Shown one piece after another: positions 25,881-34,036 of a stretch of 64,000 bases of DNA. The notes beneath the pieces were generated by a model that ran no database searches, was not told the origin of the DNA, and saw only the letters and a list, made by a program, of their open reading frames with translations. Position 1 is the first letter of the stretch, and the number at the start of each line of letters is the position of its first letter. This DNA comes from JACQFZ01 sp045810625 (GTDB lineage: Bacteria; Pseudomonadota; Gammaproteobacteria; Acidiferrobacterales; Sulfurifustaceae), in assembly GCA_045810625.1 (NCBI GenBank), contig JBJMVQ010000056.1, positions 1 through 64,000 on the forward strand, read 5' to 3'. The position numbers and the translations under genes were made by a program.

Positions 25881-26708
25881 TTAGAACGGCGCGGTCGATC
25901 CAAACGAGCTGCAGGCGCTCCAGCGGGTCGCTGCGATCGTGCTGTAGCGGAGATCCTGATCGGCGAAGCGCTTGGCCCAGGAAATCTGGATGGCGCTCGA
26001 CGGTTGGTCAGCCGGATTCTCCTGCGGGAAGAAGTGATCTTCGCCGGATTCGATGCAGATCAGCTTCTCGTTCTGCGTCATGCTGTTGTAGAACGGAATC
26101 GAGTGCTGATTCACCGGAGCCACGTTGTCATTCTGACCGCCGATGATCGCCGTGGGAACGCGGTCGCCCGAGAAGTTCGTGGTGCTCGAGTTCCACGGGG
26201 CCAACGCGATCGCCGCATCGATCGTCGACGGGTTGTTCGTCGCCGCGATCAGCGTGCCGCCGCCGCCCATCGAGTGGCCGGTCGCCACACGACGGTTCGG
26301 GTCGACCTTACCCGCCGCCGCGCCGCTGTTCAGCGCCGCGAGATCGTTCAGCACAGCGACGATCTGCGTGGCGCGGCTGGACGGTTGGTCCTGAGTGGAC
26401 TCGGTGTCCATCGCCGCGACGATGAAGCCATGGCTCGCGAGACGTTGGGCCATGACAGAGACCGACGAACGGGTCGCCGTGAAGCCCGGGCAGAACGCAA
26501 CGATCGAGTACTTGCCGGCCGTATTCGGCGAATACACCGTGGCGCCGCCGTACGGTCTACCGAACCCGGAAATCGTCTGCGACGAGATGGCGAACGGACC
26601 GGTCGCCTGAACGCTGCTGGTCGTGGGCGCGGGACCAATTTCTACTGCGTGAGCAGCGGTAGCGAGGGCAAACAAGCCGGCAGCGGCCAGCCAAGTCTTT
26701 CCTTTCAT
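25881..26708 (-). CDS. Secreted PETase/cutinase-like polyester hydrolase
   Basis: Alpha/beta hydrolase of the bacterial cutinase/PETase family, 275 residues, the usual length. Signal peptide 1-21. Catalytic triad Ser146 (GHSMGGGG), Asp194 (GGQNDNVAPVN), His225 (GEDHFFPQ). The oxyanion and aromatic clamp correspond to Phe76 (PGFTATR), Met147 and Trp172 (APWNSS). Long runs align with IsPETase: RLASHGFIV, STxDQPSS, AATNNPS, RFADQDLRYST. His145 and Phe226 stand where IsPETase has Trp159 and Ser238, as in thermophilic cutinases. Its three cysteines (73, 218, 266) do not match either PETase disulfide. Natural substrate unknown; polyester or lipid ester hydrolysis is expected. GGAGG precedes the ATG. 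Confidence 0.93.
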   Translation of the reverse strand: MKGKTWLAAAGLFALATAAHAVEIGPAPTTSSVQATGPFAISSQTISGFGRPYGGATVYSPNTAGKYSIVAFCPGFTATRSSVSVMAQRLASHGFIVAAMDTESTQDQPSSRATQIVAVLNDLAALNSGAAAGKVDPNRRVATGHSMGGGGTLIAATNNPSTIDAAIALAPWNSSTTNFSGDRVPTAIIGGQNDNVAPVNQHSIPFYNSMTQNEKLICIESGEDHFFPQENPADQPSSAIQISWAKRFADQDLRYSTIAATRWSACSSFGSTAPF

Positions 26709-27428
26709 TTTTTAGAGCCTCCACAAACGTTGGTATGGTTAAGTGCACAACCCCCAGGCGTCCCACTCTGTTGTGATAGCGTTCGAGCGGGTGGGTCTGA
26801 GATGCACCATCCTGATCGCGCAACTGCCTGTGCGTCAACTACGCGCGCTGCGTTTCGTCACTTTTGTTACATCGACGTCTTTTTTTCATTAACAGTTTTT
26901 GTAACTCAAAAAAATCTTTGTAAGCAGTCGCTGAAAACGTTGTATGCAGTCGCTATGCGTGAACATTCGATCAAGATAACAAACGTGCGGCTCTTTATTG
27001 CTTGCATAACGATCAAGGGCTCGACGTGGATCGCGATCACGTTTCACCTCGGCACCGTCGCGCGGGAGCTACGCGTTTCATATCGCTTCTTTCTCGCGCA
27101 CCACTGATGGTCGCTTTGCGCGCTGCTCGCAAGCCGCTTCGCGATACGCCCACTGAGCATGAATAGACCGCGCTATTCGACATCTGGATGTCGGCGATCA
27201 TTGCATCTTAATGAGCCATACCAAGCAGCGTGTCGTGGCGCGGCTCGTGGCAGCTCCGCGGGTCGTTCGGTTTCGCGGCATCCATTCGCACGCCAGCACT
27301 GGCAGGCGCTCGTTTGGGCGGGCATTTGCCGTTTGCGGTCGCCGGCAATATTGTTATTCGCGCGCAAAGCGCGCAGCCGAAATGTGATCCAATACTGCTT
27401 TCCCGGCCAAAGACAGCCACGCACCCTA
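26709..27428. other. Long intergenic region with an AT-rich island
   Basis: 720 bases between the divergent PETase-like and GNAT genes. Around 26865-27010 the sequence is much richer in A/T than its surroundings, with T- and A-runs and two copies of GCAGTCGCT 20 bases apart. It is probably the control region of the PETase-like gene, but I could not fix promoter boxes. Long open frames crossing it belong to the opposite strand of the hydrolase and are not credible. Confidence 0.5.
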
Positions 27429-27929
27429 ATGTACGAAACAAGAGACGTTCCGCTTGCGGAGTTGCCATGGCCGCTCCTGCTCGAAGCGGACCCATACAAA
27501 CCGCATATCGAGAAGTACATGCACCGAGCCGTGTGGCTGGGACTGCATGAGCAGGAACACGTGCTCGCCGTGGCAGCGCTCGTTCAACTCGATCCGGGAA
27601 CGGTCGAGCTGATGAACATCGCCGTTGAGCCGACGCGGCGCCGACAGGGCCTCGGCAGGCGCATGGTGCGGATCTCGATCGAGAGAGCGCGCGCGATGGG
27701 AGCGCGAAAACTGGTGGTTGGAACAGGAAACTCGAGCCTCGACGAGCTGGCGTTTTATCAGAAGGTGGGATTCAGGATGGAGTCGATCGATCGCGATCAT
27801 TTTGTTCGGGAGTATCCGGAGCCCATCGCGGAGAACGGCATCGTGTGTCGGGACATGGTTCGACTTGGTTTGTTGATCGAAGAGGCAATCTCGTCAACGG
27901 AGTCACACAAGTGGGCGCGATTTATCTGA
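27429..27929 (+). CDS. GNAT-family N-acetyltransferase
   Basis: A 166-residue acetyltransferase. The acetyl-CoA binding motif A is VEPTRRRQGLGRRMVRISIE, preceded by the beta-strand VELMNIAV and followed by GARKLVVGTGNSSLDELAFY and FYQKVGFRM, all typical. The acceptor is unknown. Start taken at ATG 27429 (MYETRDVPL); upstream in-frame sequence lacks domain character. Its 3' end overlaps the histidine phosphatase gene by 19 bases, so they are co-expressed. Confidence 0.87.
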   Translation: MYETRDVPLAELPWPLLLEADPYKPHIEKYMHRAVWLGLHEQEHVLAVAALVQLDPGTVELMNIAVEPTRRRQGLGRRMVRISIERARAMGARKLVVGTGNSSLDELAFYQKVGFRMESIDRDHFVREYPEPIAENGIVCRDMVRLGLLIEEAISSTESHKWARFI

Positions 27930-28603
27930 TACGCCACGGGCAAGCATCGTTCGGAAAAACCGAGTACGACGAACTATCGGAAATGGGCGTCGAGCAATCG
28001 CGACTGCTCGGCGACGCGCTGCGCAGCCGATTGCCAAACGTGGACGTCGTGTTTTGCGGAACGCAGCGGCGACATCGGCAAACCGCGGACGCCTGCCTGC
28101 GCGCCTACGGTTATACCGACACGCCGCAGGAAACCGCGGATCTCAACGAATATGATCACAACGAAATCGTCGAGCGCTACGAACCGCGCTACGTCGATCG
28201 CCAGGCAATGTTCGCGGAGCTCTCGAAGACGGGCAATCTACGGCGCGCCTTTCAGGAAATGTTCACGAAAGCGGTCGCACGCTGGGTGAGCGGGCAACAC
28301 GATACCGACTACACGGAGTCTTGGCCGAGCTTTCGCGCGCGCTGCCTTCGCGCGCTCGACCACATCGTGCAGTCGTCGGGCAGCTCGAAGACGGCGCTCG
28401 TATTCACTTCCGGCGGTCCGATCTCGGCGGTGTCGCAAACGCTACTCCGCATTCCGGACGCGTACGCCTTTCAGATTAATTGGACGCTCGTGAATTGCGG
28501 TGTCACGAAAATTATTTACAGCGAGCGTGGCAAATATCTTCTGACGCTCAACGAGCATTCCCACTTCGAGGGCGAGCGCAAAGAACTGATCACGTACCGG
28601 TAA
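27911..28603 (+). CDS. Histidine phosphatase family protein
   Basis: Phosphoglycerate-mutase-fold phosphatase, 230 residues. The N-terminal catalytic motif is LIRHGQASFG (phospho-His9), with GTQRRHRQTADACL in the middle, acid region ADLNEYDHNEIV, and a second catalytic region near VFTSGGPISAVSQ where a His is more usual than Gly-Gly. That change may affect activity. GTG start inside the end of the GNAT gene; no independent ribosome site is needed if translation is coupled. Confidence 0.85.
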   Translation: MGAIYLIRHGQASFGKTEYDELSEMGVEQSRLLGDALRSRLPNVDVVFCGTQRRHRQTADACLRAYGYTDTPQETADLNEYDHNEIVERYEPRYVDRQAMFAELSKTGNLRRAFQEMFTKAVARWVSGQHDTDYTESWPSFRARCLRALDHIVQSSGSSKTALVFTSGGPISAVSQTLLRIPDAYAFQINWTLVNCGVTKIIYSERGKYLLTLNEHSHFEGERKELITYR

Positions 28604-28840
28604 CCGCGCCACGCATCGGCTTCGGCCGACATTGCAACGCGCCGCTGCTGCGGCACGCGCTGAGCCTGATCGCCGCGCCGGCGAGGTCGGGCCACACGTC
28701 GGCACCCGAATGGCGCCGGACGGGAAGTCCTTCGCGACCGAAACTCGCTGCGAGCTATTGATAGCAATTTTCCCCAAGTCGCGCCTTCCGCGCGCGCCTA
28801 GGATATCCGCGTTTTCGACTGCGGGAAAAAAGGAGAGGTT

Positions 28841-29401
28841 ATGAGCGGAACCGCATCAACCGCACCAGCAGCGCTTGAGCAAATATTGCACGCTGACGCG
28901 CCTGCACCCGACCGCGCGAAGCAAATGATGCTTTACGGACAGTTCATCGGATCGTGGGAAGGCACGCTGACCTATGTGGATGCGCATGGCGTCCGCCGCG
29001 AAACATCCGCCGAAGTGCACTTCGGCTGGGTGCTCGAAGGCCGCATGGTGCAAGACGTATGGATCGCTCCGTCGCGCGACGCGGGTGCGGGCGCCTCCAC
29101 GCTCATGCACGGCACGACGTTGCGTGTATACGATCCCCAAAACGACCTCTGGCATATCACGTGGATCGATCCGGTCAGGCAGGTATACAACCGCATGACC
29201 GGCCGCCAAGTCGGCAACGAGATCGTGCAGGAATACCGCGCTGATGACGGCGCCCGCGTGCAATGGATGTTCACCGAGATACGCGCCAATTCGTTTCACT
29301 GGATCAATCGGCGTTCGGACGATGACGGCAAGACGTGGCGAGTCAGCGGTGAGTTCTATTTCCAGCGCCGAGGAACAGAACCGCAGTCATCGCCAAACTA
29401 A
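28841..29401 (+). CDS. Conserved protein of unknown function (DUF1579-like beta-barrel)
   Basis: A 186-residue cytosolic protein with a strong AAGGAGAGG site. Aromatic beta-strand pattern: GQFIGSWEGTLTYVDAHG, VHFGWVLEGRMVQDVWIAPS, TTLRVYDPQNDLWHITWIDP, SGEFYFQRR. The GSWEGT opening and alternating strands recall the DUF1579 and lipocalin-like families that bind small hydrophobic ligands. No catalytic motif is visible. It converges on the GMC oxidoreductase gene, 42 bases apart. Confidence 0.7.
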   Translation: MSGTASTAPAALEQILHADAPAPDRAKQMMLYGQFIGSWEGTLTYVDAHGVRRETSAEVHFGWVLEGRMVQDVWIAPSRDAGAGASTLMHGTTLRVYDPQNDLWHITWIDPVRQVYNRMTGRQVGNEIVQEYRADDGARVQWMFTEIRANSFHWINRRSDDDGKTWRVSGEFYFQRRGTEPQSSPN

Positions 29402-29443
29402 AGCGCTTTGCTAAATCAATGGCGCGGGGCATCAGCTTCGGTC

Positions 29444-30973
29444 TCACGAGCTTGCTGATGCTTTGATCATATCCGCGCCTTTCTCTCCGATCATGATGGC
29501 CGGCGCGTTGGTGTTGCCGCTCGTGATCGTCGGCATGATCGAGGCGTCGATCACCCGAAGCCCCTCCACACCGCGCACGCGGAGTTGTGGATCGACGACC
29601 GCGTGTGCGTCGATACCCATCTTGCAAGTACCCACCGGGTGGTAGATGGTCTCGCCCGTTTGACGCACATAGGCTTCGAGCGATTCATCATCAGCGATCG
29701 CCACACCGGGCAACGCTTCCTCGGTAACAATGCCGGCAAACGCACGCGTTCGCGCGAGCCCACGCGCAATCTTGAGGCCTTCGACCATCAGCGTCAGATC
29801 CGCCGGGTCGGAGTAGTAGCCAGCGCGAATAATCGGCGCGGCGGCGGGGTCCGCCGACCGTAGCCGCAGCTCACCGCGGCTGTTCGGACGCTGCACGGCC
29901 GACACGATGCCGAATGCCGAACGTTCCTTACCGTTGTTGAGGGTCTCGACTACTGCGACCGGTAGGAAATGGATGTAGAGCTCGGGCGCGACGGGGCCCG
30001 GCCGCGAGCTGCAGAACAGACCGGCCTCGACCAGATTACTCGCGACGTCGACCGGGCGATGTCCGGACGTCCAACAACGAACTCGCGCAAACGGATGATC
30101 TTGCAGGTTCGCGCCGACACCGGGCGCATCGACCCGCACGGGGATTCCCAAGCGTTGTAAATGCCCCGCCGGTCCGATGCCGGAAAGCATGAGCAGCTTG
30201 GGAGAGTTGATCGTGCCCCCGCAGAGAACCACTTCGCCGCGCGCGAAGACCTGCGCCTCGATCCCGCTTCGAACATAGTACACACCGGCGGCACGCTTGC
30301 CTTCGAAGACGATGCGCGTCGCTTCGGCGCCGGTGATGACATGCAGGTTCGCGCGAGCGCGCGCGGGATGCAGGAACGCACGCGCGGTACTGCAACGCTT
30401 CCCGTCTTTTCCAATAGTGCACTGCCAGAGACCGGCTCCCTCCTGCCGCTCGCCGTTGAAATCCAGATTGCGCGGGTGACCCAGCTCCACCGCGGCTTCG
30501 ATGAACGCGAAGGAATAGGGATGCGGGGCGGGTGGATCGGTGACGTCGAGCAAACCATCGGCCCCGTGCCACGTGGACGCGCCCCGACTGTTGCGTTCGG
30601 ACTTGAGGAAATACGGCAGCACATCCTCGTAGCCCCAATTCACGTTGCCCAAGTTTCGCCAATGATCGTAATCGGCGCGATTGCCGCGCACATAAATCAT
30701 CCCGTTGAGCGCACTGGTGCCGCCGAGAACTTTGCCGCGGGGCCAATTGAGGGAACGGCCGTTCAACGCCGGCTCCGGTTCGGTGACGTAGGCCCAATCG
30801 ACCGAGGTGTTGAAGAGCTGCGCATATGCGCGCGGATCGTCGATGGCGGGTTGCTGATCCGTGCCGCCGGCTTCGAGGAGCAGGACGGTGACGTGCGGAT
30901 CTTCCGTCAGCCGGTTAGCCACCACACAACCCGCCGAACCAGCGCCGATGACGACATAGTCATAAGTGTTCAT
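29444..30973 (-). CDS. GMC-family FAD oxidoreductase (choline dehydrogenase-like)
   Basis: Flavoenzyme that oxidises an alcohol, 509 residues. FAD-binding VIGAGSAGCVVANRL at the N-terminus, GMC signature 1 (RGKVLGGTSALNGMIYVRG), signature 2 around GGTINSPKLLMLSGIGP, and active-site His in YHPVGTCKMG with Asn in SGNTNAPAIMIGEKGADMI. The substrate is not choline-specific; long-chain or polyethylene-glycol-type alcohols are possible. Last gene of a minus-strand operon after the cupin and methyltransferase genes (gaps of 38 and 33 bases). Confidence 0.92.
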   Translation of the reverse strand: MNTYDYVVIGAGSAGCVVANRLTEDPHVTVLLLEAGGTDQQPAIDDPRAYAQLFNTSVDWAYVTEPEPALNGRSLNWPRGKVLGGTSALNGMIYVRGNRADYDHWRNLGNVNWGYEDVLPYFLKSERNSRGASTWHGADGLLDVTDPPAPHPYSFAFIEAAVELGHPRNLDFNGERQEGAGLWQCTIGKDGKRCSTARAFLHPARARANLHVITGAEATRIVFEGKRAAGVYYVRSGIEAQVFARGEVVLCGGTINSPKLLMLSGIGPAGHLQRLGIPVRVDAPGVGANLQDHPFARVRCWTSGHRPVDVASNLVEAGLFCSSRPGPVAPELYIHFLPVAVVETLNNGKERSAFGIVSAVQRPNSRGELRLRSADPAAAPIIRAGYYSDPADLTLMVEGLKIARGLARTRAFAGIVTEEALPGVAIADDESLEAYVRQTGETIYHPVGTCKMGIDAHAVVDPQLRVRGVEGLRVIDASIMPTITSGNTNAPAIMIGEKGADMIKASASS

Positions 30974-31006
30974 GCGTACGGCCCTCGGTTGATCGCGCTG
31001 CTCCTG

Positions 31007-31819
31007 CTACTTACGCGTACCGACCACGACAAGGTACTCGCGCGGCATAGCGACACCAAGCTCCGACTTGAAGCCCTCGTGATAGGCGGTGAAATCGCGC
31101 CTCAGATTCTCACGCCGATCGCGATCGAGACTCGAGGCCAACGCCTTGGTTGGCCCGTAGGCTTCGACGAAAAGCTGCCAGACAGACGGGCCGCAGGGTT
31201 CGCGCAGGACCGTCGTGCCAGTCTCGAATTTGAGGTCGAACGCAGCGCCGAGCAACTGTTGCACGTGCTCGCGTCCGCCCCACGCGAACGGCGACGGCGG
31301 CGGCGGATTAACGGGCGCGGCCATGTACGGCTTCATGACTTTGAACAACCCGCCGACCGTTCCCTCCGCCGGCCATGTCGCCAACGCCAGCCGGCCGCCC
31401 TTCTTGCAAACACGCGCGAGCTCCGCGGCCGCGGCGGCGGGGTCGCTCACGAACATCACGCCGAACGTCGAAATCACGGCATCAAAGCTGCGGTCGTCGA
31501 AGGGCAGCGCCTCAGCATCGCCGACGCGAAAATCGATTGCGAGGCGCGCATCGGCCGCGTACTGCCGCGCCGCTTCGATGAGGTCCGCGCCGAGATCGAT
31601 ACCCGTCACCGTCGCTCCGCGTGCGGCGCAGCGGCGCGCGGCCCAGCCGGTTCCGGTCGCCACGTCGAGCACCTGCTCGCCGCGCTTCGGCGCAAGCCGC
31701 ATTACCGCATGCTCGATGGCGTCCGAGATGCTGTGGGAAATCCGGTCATAGGCGCTTCCACCGCTATCCCACGTGGCGGCGGCTTTGGCATTGTGGAGTT
31801 GGATCATCTGTGCGTTCAT
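31007..31819 (-). CDS. SAM-dependent methyltransferase (UbiE-like class I)
   Basis: A 270-residue class I methyltransferase. Motif I VLDVATGTGWAARRCAARGA, acidic loop GIDLGADLI, motif II GDAEALPFDDRSFDAVIS, post-motif LARVCKKGGRLALATW. The substrate is unknown. It lies between the cupin and GMC genes in one operon, with GGGGAT before its ATG. Confidence 0.88.
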   Translation of the reverse strand: MNAQMIQLHNAKAAATWDSGGSAYDRISHSISDAIEHAVMRLAPKRGEQVLDVATGTGWAARRCAARGATVTGIDLGADLIEAARQYAADARLAIDFRVGDAEALPFDDRSFDAVISTFGVMFVSDPAAAAAELARVCKKGGRLALATWPAEGTVGGLFKVMKPYMAAPVNPPPPSPFAWGGREHVQQLLGAAFDLKFETGTTVLREPCGPSVWQLFVEAYGPTKALASSLDRDRRENLRRDFTAYHEGFKSELGVAMPREYLVVVGTRK

Positions 31820-31857
31820 GTTCGATCCCCTTATTCGGTCGTGAAATCGCGAACCGA

Positions 31858-32361
31858 TTACTGCTTATTACGCGGGTCGTCGGCCGGATTGATGAAGGTG
31901 ATGTCCGTCGGACCGTAGCCGTGGACTTGAACGACGGTCTCTTTCGGCCCCGACCATGCAAAGTGCGGATGCTTGGGAGGAACGGCGACGAATCCGCCCA
32001 CGGGTAGCGCCGTACCCGCGCTTTTATTGAATTTTTCGCCGAGCCCGAGATAAAACGTTCCGGACAACACGGTCACGTTCTCTCCAGCTTTGTGCGTGTG
32101 CGGCGCGATCTTGTAGTTGGCCGGCAGCTTCACGCGATACGCGAATATCCCTTCCTTCCCAGGATCACCCTGTATGACAGCGAGCTTTGCGCCGGGGAAA
32201 ACCGGGACGTCTACCCACGTCAACGTGTCCGGTTGCACGACGGTATGTTCTTCGGCGTGGGCGGATGGCACGGCGACGAACAGCGCGCCGAGCATCGTCA
32301 ATAGCAGCCGGGGAGCGGCGAACCGTGCAATGCGCCGCGATGGGTCGAATTGGGTGTTCAT
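31858..32361 (-). CDS. Exported cupin-domain protein
   Basis: A 167-residue single-domain cupin with an N-terminal signal peptide ending PSAHAEE. Metal-binding motifs: APHTHKAGENVTVLSGTFYL (His, His, Glu) and VAVPPKHPHFAW (His). Periplasmic metal-dependent oxygenase or binding protein; function not assignable. First gene of the cupin-methyltransferase-GMC operon, with AAAGGAG before the ATG, and divergent from the LuxR-type regulator. Confidence 0.87.
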   Translation of the reverse strand: MNTQFDPSRRIARFAAPRLLLTMLGALFVAVPSAHAEEHTVVQPDTLTWVDVPVFPGAKLAVIQGDPGKEGIFAYRVKLPANYKIAPHTHKAGENVTVLSGTFYLGLGEKFNKSAGTALPVGGFVAVPPKHPHFAWSGPKETVVQVHGYGPTDITFINPADDPRNKQ

Positions 32362-32374
32362 GACATTCTCCTTT

Positions 32375-32490
32375 CGAGCTAAGTGGCAGAATCGGTAGAC
32401 TCAGACGGCGCCAGGCCGGTCTTTCATCGACCGCCGGCGCCCGGGACTCTCAAATCCCGTGGGCGTGATTATCGAGAGCGGCGTCCGGAT
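32375..32490 (+). pseudogene. tRNA-Leu-like relic interrupted by a hairpin
   Basis: GTGGCAGAATCGGTAGAC (32389-32400 and just before) closely matches the D-arm of bacterial tRNA-Leu. GGGACTCTCAAATCCCGTGGGC (in two parts, 32444-32465) resembles its anticodon arm, but with an 8-base loop. Between them sits a ~35-base palindromic insert bounded by GGCGCC at both ends (32407-32441). I see no matching acceptor stem or proper T-arm, so it is unlikely to be a working tRNA. Confidence 0.35.
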
Positions 32491-32535
32491 CGAAATACGC
32501 ATGTCGGCGTATACGGACGCGCTCGAGGAGGACGG

Positions 32536-33666
32536 TTGGATATATCGGGCGAGCTGTTTCGCAAGGTCGTTACCGCCGCCTACGACTTGCATCGTCATCG
32601 CGACGCGGCGACGTATGCGGCGTGGCTGTTGCGGGTGCTGACGCAAACGATCGACTGCGACAGCGCACTCCTGATTACCGTCGATCTAGAGAGGCAAGAC
32701 TTCGATGCAATAGCAAGACCGACCGACACGCTGGAGCGGATCGATCGGCGCAACGTCTGGCGCTGGCACGCTGCCGAGCATCCCTTCGTCGCGCGCTGCA
32801 CCGCCTCACGCTCGATCCGTGCGTTTCGCCTCGGCGACCTCGCGCCGCGCGCGCAGTTCGAGCAGACCGAGCTCTACCGCACGTTCTATCGACCGCGCGG
32901 CATCGAACATCAATTGCTGATGCTCGTCGCGACGCCGAGCGCGCGCTGGCGCGCCGTCGCGCTGAGTCGCCGCGATCGCGACTTTTCGGACGAAGAATGC
33001 GCGGCGCTCGAGGCGCTGTGGCCGCACATCATGCTGGCACAGCGCAATCTGGGTCGCCGCCGGCGGGTAGCTGACGTCAGCGACATCGAATCGCCCGTGG
33101 CGGAAACCGCGGGTGTCATCGTGATTACGAGCGCTGCCAAGGTAACGGTCTGCTCGGAGCAGGCGCGCCTTTGGATTACTGAGTATTTCGACGCTGTGTT
33201 CATCGCGCGCGCCATCAGCCTGCCGGAAACCGTAGAGCGGTGGGTGAAGCAGCGCATCGAAAACGAAGGCGCGGGTCGGCGCCTGCGACCCGAGCGACGC
33301 GACCCGTTAGTGATAACGCGCGGCGACCGTTGCCTGGTGCTCGATTTAATCGTCGATCACGGGAAGAACCTGCATCTGCTCGCGCTCGAGGAAGTCGTGC
33401 TCAATGCACCCGCGGCGGCGCTCGAAACCCTAAACCTGACGGCGCGTGAGGCGGAGGTGCTGGCATGGGTCGCGCAAGGCAAAACCAATCGTGAAGTCGG
33501 GATCATTCTCGGCGCGAGCGCGCGCACCGTGCAAAAACACCTGGAACATATTTTTCAGAAGATCGGCGTCGAGAGCCGCACGGCTGCCGTACTACGCGCC
33601 TGGCAAGCCGCGCGTTACCACGGTCTCGCACCCGCCGCGGCTATTCGTCCCAACAGTCCACGCTGA
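32536..33666 (+). CDS. LuxR-type transcriptional regulator
   Basis: A 376-residue regulator. The C-terminal HTH is LNLTAREAEVLAWVAQGKTN then REVGIILGASARTVQKHLEH IFQKIGVESRTAAV, a textbook LuxR/FixJ DNA-binding domain. The N-terminal ~190 residues may be a GAF-like sensory domain; no phospho-acceptor receiver is seen. TTG start at 32536 chosen because GAGGAGGAC lies five bases before it; the upstream frame crosses the tRNA-like relic. It is divergent from the cupin-methyltransferase-GMC operon, which it may control (inference). Confidence 0.85.
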   Translation: MDISGELFRKVVTAAYDLHRHRDAATYAAWLLRVLTQTIDCDSALLITVDLERQDFDAIARPTDTLERIDRRNVWRWHAAEHPFVARCTASRSIRAFRLGDLAPRAQFEQTELYRTFYRPRGIEHQLLMLVATPSARWRAVALSRRDRDFSDEECAALEALWPHIMLAQRNLGRRRRVADVSDIESPVAETAGVIVITSAAKVTVCSEQARLWITEYFDAVFIARAISLPETVERWVKQRIENEGAGRRLRPERRDPLVITRGDRCLVLDLIVDHGKNLHLLALEEVVLNAPAAALETLNLTAREAEVLAWVAQGKTNREVGIILGASARTVQKHLEHIFQKIGVESRTAAVLRAWQAARYHGLAPAAAIRPNSPR

Positions 33667-34036
33667 ACTCGTTAACGATGCGGCCGTTACGCAAGGTCGC
33701 CATGGTAATGCTGACGACTTGGCAGCCGTCCGGATAACGACAGAGCGTTAAATAAGAGATGGAGTTGTCGCCGGCCGACGTACGGATAACATCGTGCGTC
33801 ATTTCACGCGCGCACAGGTCTTCGAACATCCGCTGCATGGCCGCGCGCCCGCGCAGTACCAGCCGTTTCGAGGGCGGATTGTTGCGGTTGACGACGGTGT
33901 ATTCGACGTCTTCGGCGTAAACGCTGACGAGCATCGACGGATCGCGATTCTTGTAACCTTTGCGAATCGTATCGAGTACCACCTGTTCCGTAGATTGGCC
34001 CGACCGCGGCCGGCGACGACTCTTGATTGTACTCAT
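33641..34036 (-). CDS. NTF2/SnoaL-like fold protein
   Basis: A 131-residue protein with the cone-like NTF2 pattern: helix VVLDTIRKGYKNRDPSMLVS, then VYAEDVEYTVVNRN, RGRAAMQRMFEDL, and a strand-rich C-terminus (VVSITMATLRNGRIVNEFSV). Possible small-molecule isomerase, cyclase or carrier; unknown. Its end overlaps the convergent LuxR-type gene by 26 bases. ATG at 34036 fits the family start. Confidence 0.75.
   Translation of the reverse strand: MSTIKSRRRPRSGQSTEQVVLDTIRKGYKNRDPSMLVSVYAEDVEYTVVNRNNPPSKRLVLRGRAAMQRMFEDLCAREMTHDVIRTSAGDNSISYLTLCRYPDGCQVVSITMATLRNGRIVNEFSVDCWDE

Noticed and set aside
25860..27107. 415-codon plus-strand frame opposite the PETase-like gene
   Set aside because: Antisense to a gene with a complete catalytic triad and signal peptide; its product is Arg-rich and unlike any family.
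30161..31918. 585-codon plus-strand frame opposite the GMC and methyltransferase genes
   Set aside because: Covers parts of two strong minus-strand genes plus the gap between them; no domain.
32383..32535. N-terminal extension of the LuxR-type regulator
   Set aside because: It crosses the tRNA-like relic and a palindrome, is Arg-rich, and a TTG with GAGGAGGAC lies at 32536.
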